The notes beneath the pieces were generated by a model. The model had not been told where the DNA came from. It saw only the letters and a list, made by a program, of their open reading frames with translations, and did no database searches. The position numbers and the translations under genes were made by a program. A stretch of DNA of 6,656 nucleotides from Prolixibacteraceae bacterium. GTDB lineage: Bacteria > Bacteroidota > Bacteroidia > Bacteroidales > Prolixibacteraceae. Location of the stretch: the NCBI GenBank assembly GCA_016788685.1, contig JAEUSS010000570.1, forward strand, positions 1-6,656, given 5' to 3'. Below, in pieces: positions 5,030-6,656 of this stretch (position 1 is the first letter of the stretch; the number at the start of each line of letters is the position of its first letter).

Positions 5030-6656
5030 ATGAGCGAACATGTGATTGAGAATGACAACGCGGTGAAATCGAATAATTTCATTCACCAGATTGTTGAAGA
5101 AGAGATTAGTGCCGGTAAAAATAACGGTCGTGTGCATACCCGGTTTCCCCCCGAGCCGAACGGATACCTGCACATTGGTCATGCCAAATCTATTTGCCTG
5201 AACTTTGGAACCGCTCAGAAATACAACGGCTTAACGAACCTGCGTTTCGACGATACCAACCCCTCCAAAGAAGATACCGAATACGTCGATTCCATCATGG
5301 AAGATGTTCACTGGCTGGGATTTGACTGGGGAACCCGGCTGTATTATGCGTCTGATTATTTCGACCAGCTTTTTGGTTTTGCGGTAAAACTTATTCAGGA
5401 GGGAAAGGCTTATATCGACGACCAGAATGCCGAAACAATCAGCACACAAAAAGGAACGCCCACCCGCCCGGGTACCGAAAGCCCGTTCCGTAACCGGACA
5501 GTTGAGGAAAATCTCGACCTGTTTATGCGCATGAAAGCCGGCGAATTTAACGAAGGTGAGCGCGTGCTGCGCGCCAAAATCGACATGTCGTCGCCAAACA
5601 TGCACATGCGCGACCCGATTATTTACCGGATCATGAAAACGCCGCATCACCGCACCGGCGACAAATGGTGCATCTACCCGATGTACGATTTCGCCCACGG
5701 ACAGTGCGACTTCTGGGAAGGAATTACCCACTCCATCTGTACGCTTGAATTCGAAGTTCACCGCCCGCTGTACGACTGGTTTATCGATCAGCTGAAAGAC
5801 TCGGATTACCGTCCGCGACAAATCGAGTTCTCGCGCCTGAACCTCAATTATACCGTGATGAGTAAACGTAAATTACTCGAACTGGTGAAAGACAAGCACG
5901 TTTCGGGCTGGGACGACCCGCGCATGCCCACCATTTGCGGATTGCGCCGCCGCGGTTACACCCCCGAATCGATCCGCAATTTTGCTGAACGCATCGGCGT
6001 AACCAAAACCGACGGGATTACCGACGTTGCCCTTCTGGAATACAGCGTCCGCGAAGACCTGAACAAACGCGCCCAGCGCGTGATGGGCGTACTGAACCCG
6101 CTGAAAGTAGTGATTACCAACTGTCCGGAAGGGGTGGTTGAGCAGATGGAAGCGGTAAATAATCCGGAAGATGCTTCGATGGGAACCCGCATGGTGCCCT
6201 TCACCCGCGAACTGTATATCGAACGCGACGATTTTATGGAAGTGCCGCCTAAAAAGTTCTTCCGCCTGTCGCCCGGAACCGAGGTGCGCCTGCGCTACGC
6301 CTATTTTGTTACCTGCACCGATGTGATTAAAGACGCCAACGGCGAAATCACCGAAATACACTGCACTTACGATCCGGCTTCGCGTGGCGGAAATTCGCCC
6401 GACGGACGCAAGGTCAAATCAACCATCCACTGGGTTTCGGCTACCGAAAATGTGGAAGCTGAAGTGCGCCTGTACGACCGCTTGTTCTCCGACGAAGAGC
6501 CCGACGGCCACAAAGACATCGACTTCAAGGAATTTATGAACCACGATTCGCTGCAGGTGCTGCCGAAATGCTACATCGAACCCTTTGTGAAAGATGCCAA
6601 AGCGCTCGATCATTTTCAGTTCGAACGGTTGGGTTATTTCAATGTCGACACCGATT
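5030..6656 (+). CDS. glnS: Glutaminyl-tRNA synthetase (3' partial)
   Basis: This class I enzyme charges tRNA-Gln with glutamine using ATP. The frame runs from ATG 5030 off the right edge, 542 complete codons with no stop. E. coli GlnRS has 554 residues and aligns nearly end to end, so probably only about 20-30 residues are missing. The catalytic domain shows P-P-E-P-N-G-Y-L-H48-I-G-H51-[22 protein letters not shown] and [11 protein letters not shown]. The ATP-loop signature V276-M-S-K-R-K matches the GlnRS form of [14 protein letters not shown] and G-L-R-R-R-G-Y-T follow. The C-terminal anticodon-binding beta-barrels include [18 protein letters not shown] and VMSKRK together mark GlnRS rather than GluRS. 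No Shine-Dalgarno site is seen. Codons become rich in G/C at the third position, unlike the lipoprotein genes. Its presence implies direct Gln-tRNA charging. Confidence 0.98.
   Translation, partial: MSEHVIENDNAVKSNNFIHQIVEEEISAGKNNGRVHTRFPPEPNGYLHIGHAKSICLNFGTAQKYNGLTNLRFDDTNPSKEDTEYVDSIMEDVHWLGFDWGTRLYYASDYFDQLFGFAVKLIQEGKAYIDDQNAETISTQKGTPTRPGTESPFRNRTVEENLDLFMRMKAGEFNEGERVLRAKIDMSSPNMHMRDPIIYRIMKTPHHRTGDKWCIYPMYDFAHGQCDFWEGITHSICTLEFEVHRPLYDWFIDQLKDSDYRPRQIEFSRLNLNYTVMSKRKLLELVKDKHVSGWDDPRMPTICGLRRRGYTPESIRNFAERIGVTKTDGITDVALLEYSVREDLNKRAQRVMGVLNPLKVVITNCPEGVVEQMEAVNNPEDASMGTRMVPFTRELYIERDDFMEVPPKKFFRLSPGTEVRLRYAYFVTCTDVIKDANGEITEIHCTYDPASRGGNSPDGRKVKSTIHWVSATENVEAEVRLYDRLFSDEEPDGHKDIDFKEFMNHDSLQVLPKCYIEPFVKDAKALDHFQFERLGYFNVDTD

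Noticed and set aside
5231..6613. Long open frames on the - strand opposite glnS (5231-5821, 5873-6361, 6419-6613)
   Set aside because: They lie fully antisense to a clearly conserved GlnRS and their translations resemble no family. They result from G/C-biased third positions in glnS.
1..6656. Mobile elements, CRISPR arrays, phage or defence genes
   Set aside because: I see no transposase, integrase, regular direct-repeat array, terminal inverted repeats or Cas-like protein on either strand.

Overview
The window looks like a chromosomal segment from a Bacteroidota bacterium, probably order Bacteroidales or a relative. Three things point there. Two consecutive lipoproteins are of the kind found beside SusC/SusD glycan-uptake systems. 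Upstream of several genes the Bacteroidota promoter -7 element TAnnTTTG occurs in place of TATAAT. Most genes lack a Shine-Dalgarno site. The genus cannot be fixed from this sequence.

Layout. (1) Bases 1-2928, + strand: the tail of a probable polysaccharide-utilisation operon. It holds a 5'-truncated DUF4959/DUF5126/DUF5000-type lipoprotein, then 26 bp later a DUF4998-type lipoprotein. Both carry acidic residues just after the lipid-anchored Cys, which suggests surface exposure. A rho-independent terminator closes the unit at about 2976-3009. SusC/SusD and any glycoside hydrolases would lie left of the window. (2) Bases 3053-3232, - strand: tRNA-Cys(GCA) with its own terminator and promoter. 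(3) Bases 3262-4456: a divergent pair, an HxlR/DUF24-family regulator (-) and an NfsB-type nitroreductase (+). Their intergenic region carries a perfect 9-bp inverted repeat that overlaps the putative hxlR promoter. This resembles the single-cysteine electrophile- or redox-sensing regulator/flavoenzyme pairs known in Firmicutes (YodB, HypR). (4) Bases 4478-4527: a strong hairpin terminator between convergent genes. (5) Bases 4531-6656: folB (dihydroneopterin aldolase, -) and glnS (glutaminyl-tRNA synthetase, +, cut by the right edge), diverging from a 148-bp spacer with a TAnnTTTG element on each strand.

The parts are functionally separate: a glycan-binding operon end, a probable stress-response module, and housekeeping genes for folate and translation. 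I found no mobile element, CRISPR array, phage gene or clearly new system. The best leads are the operator architecture of the HxlR/nitroreductase pair and the unknown ligand of the two surface lipoproteins.
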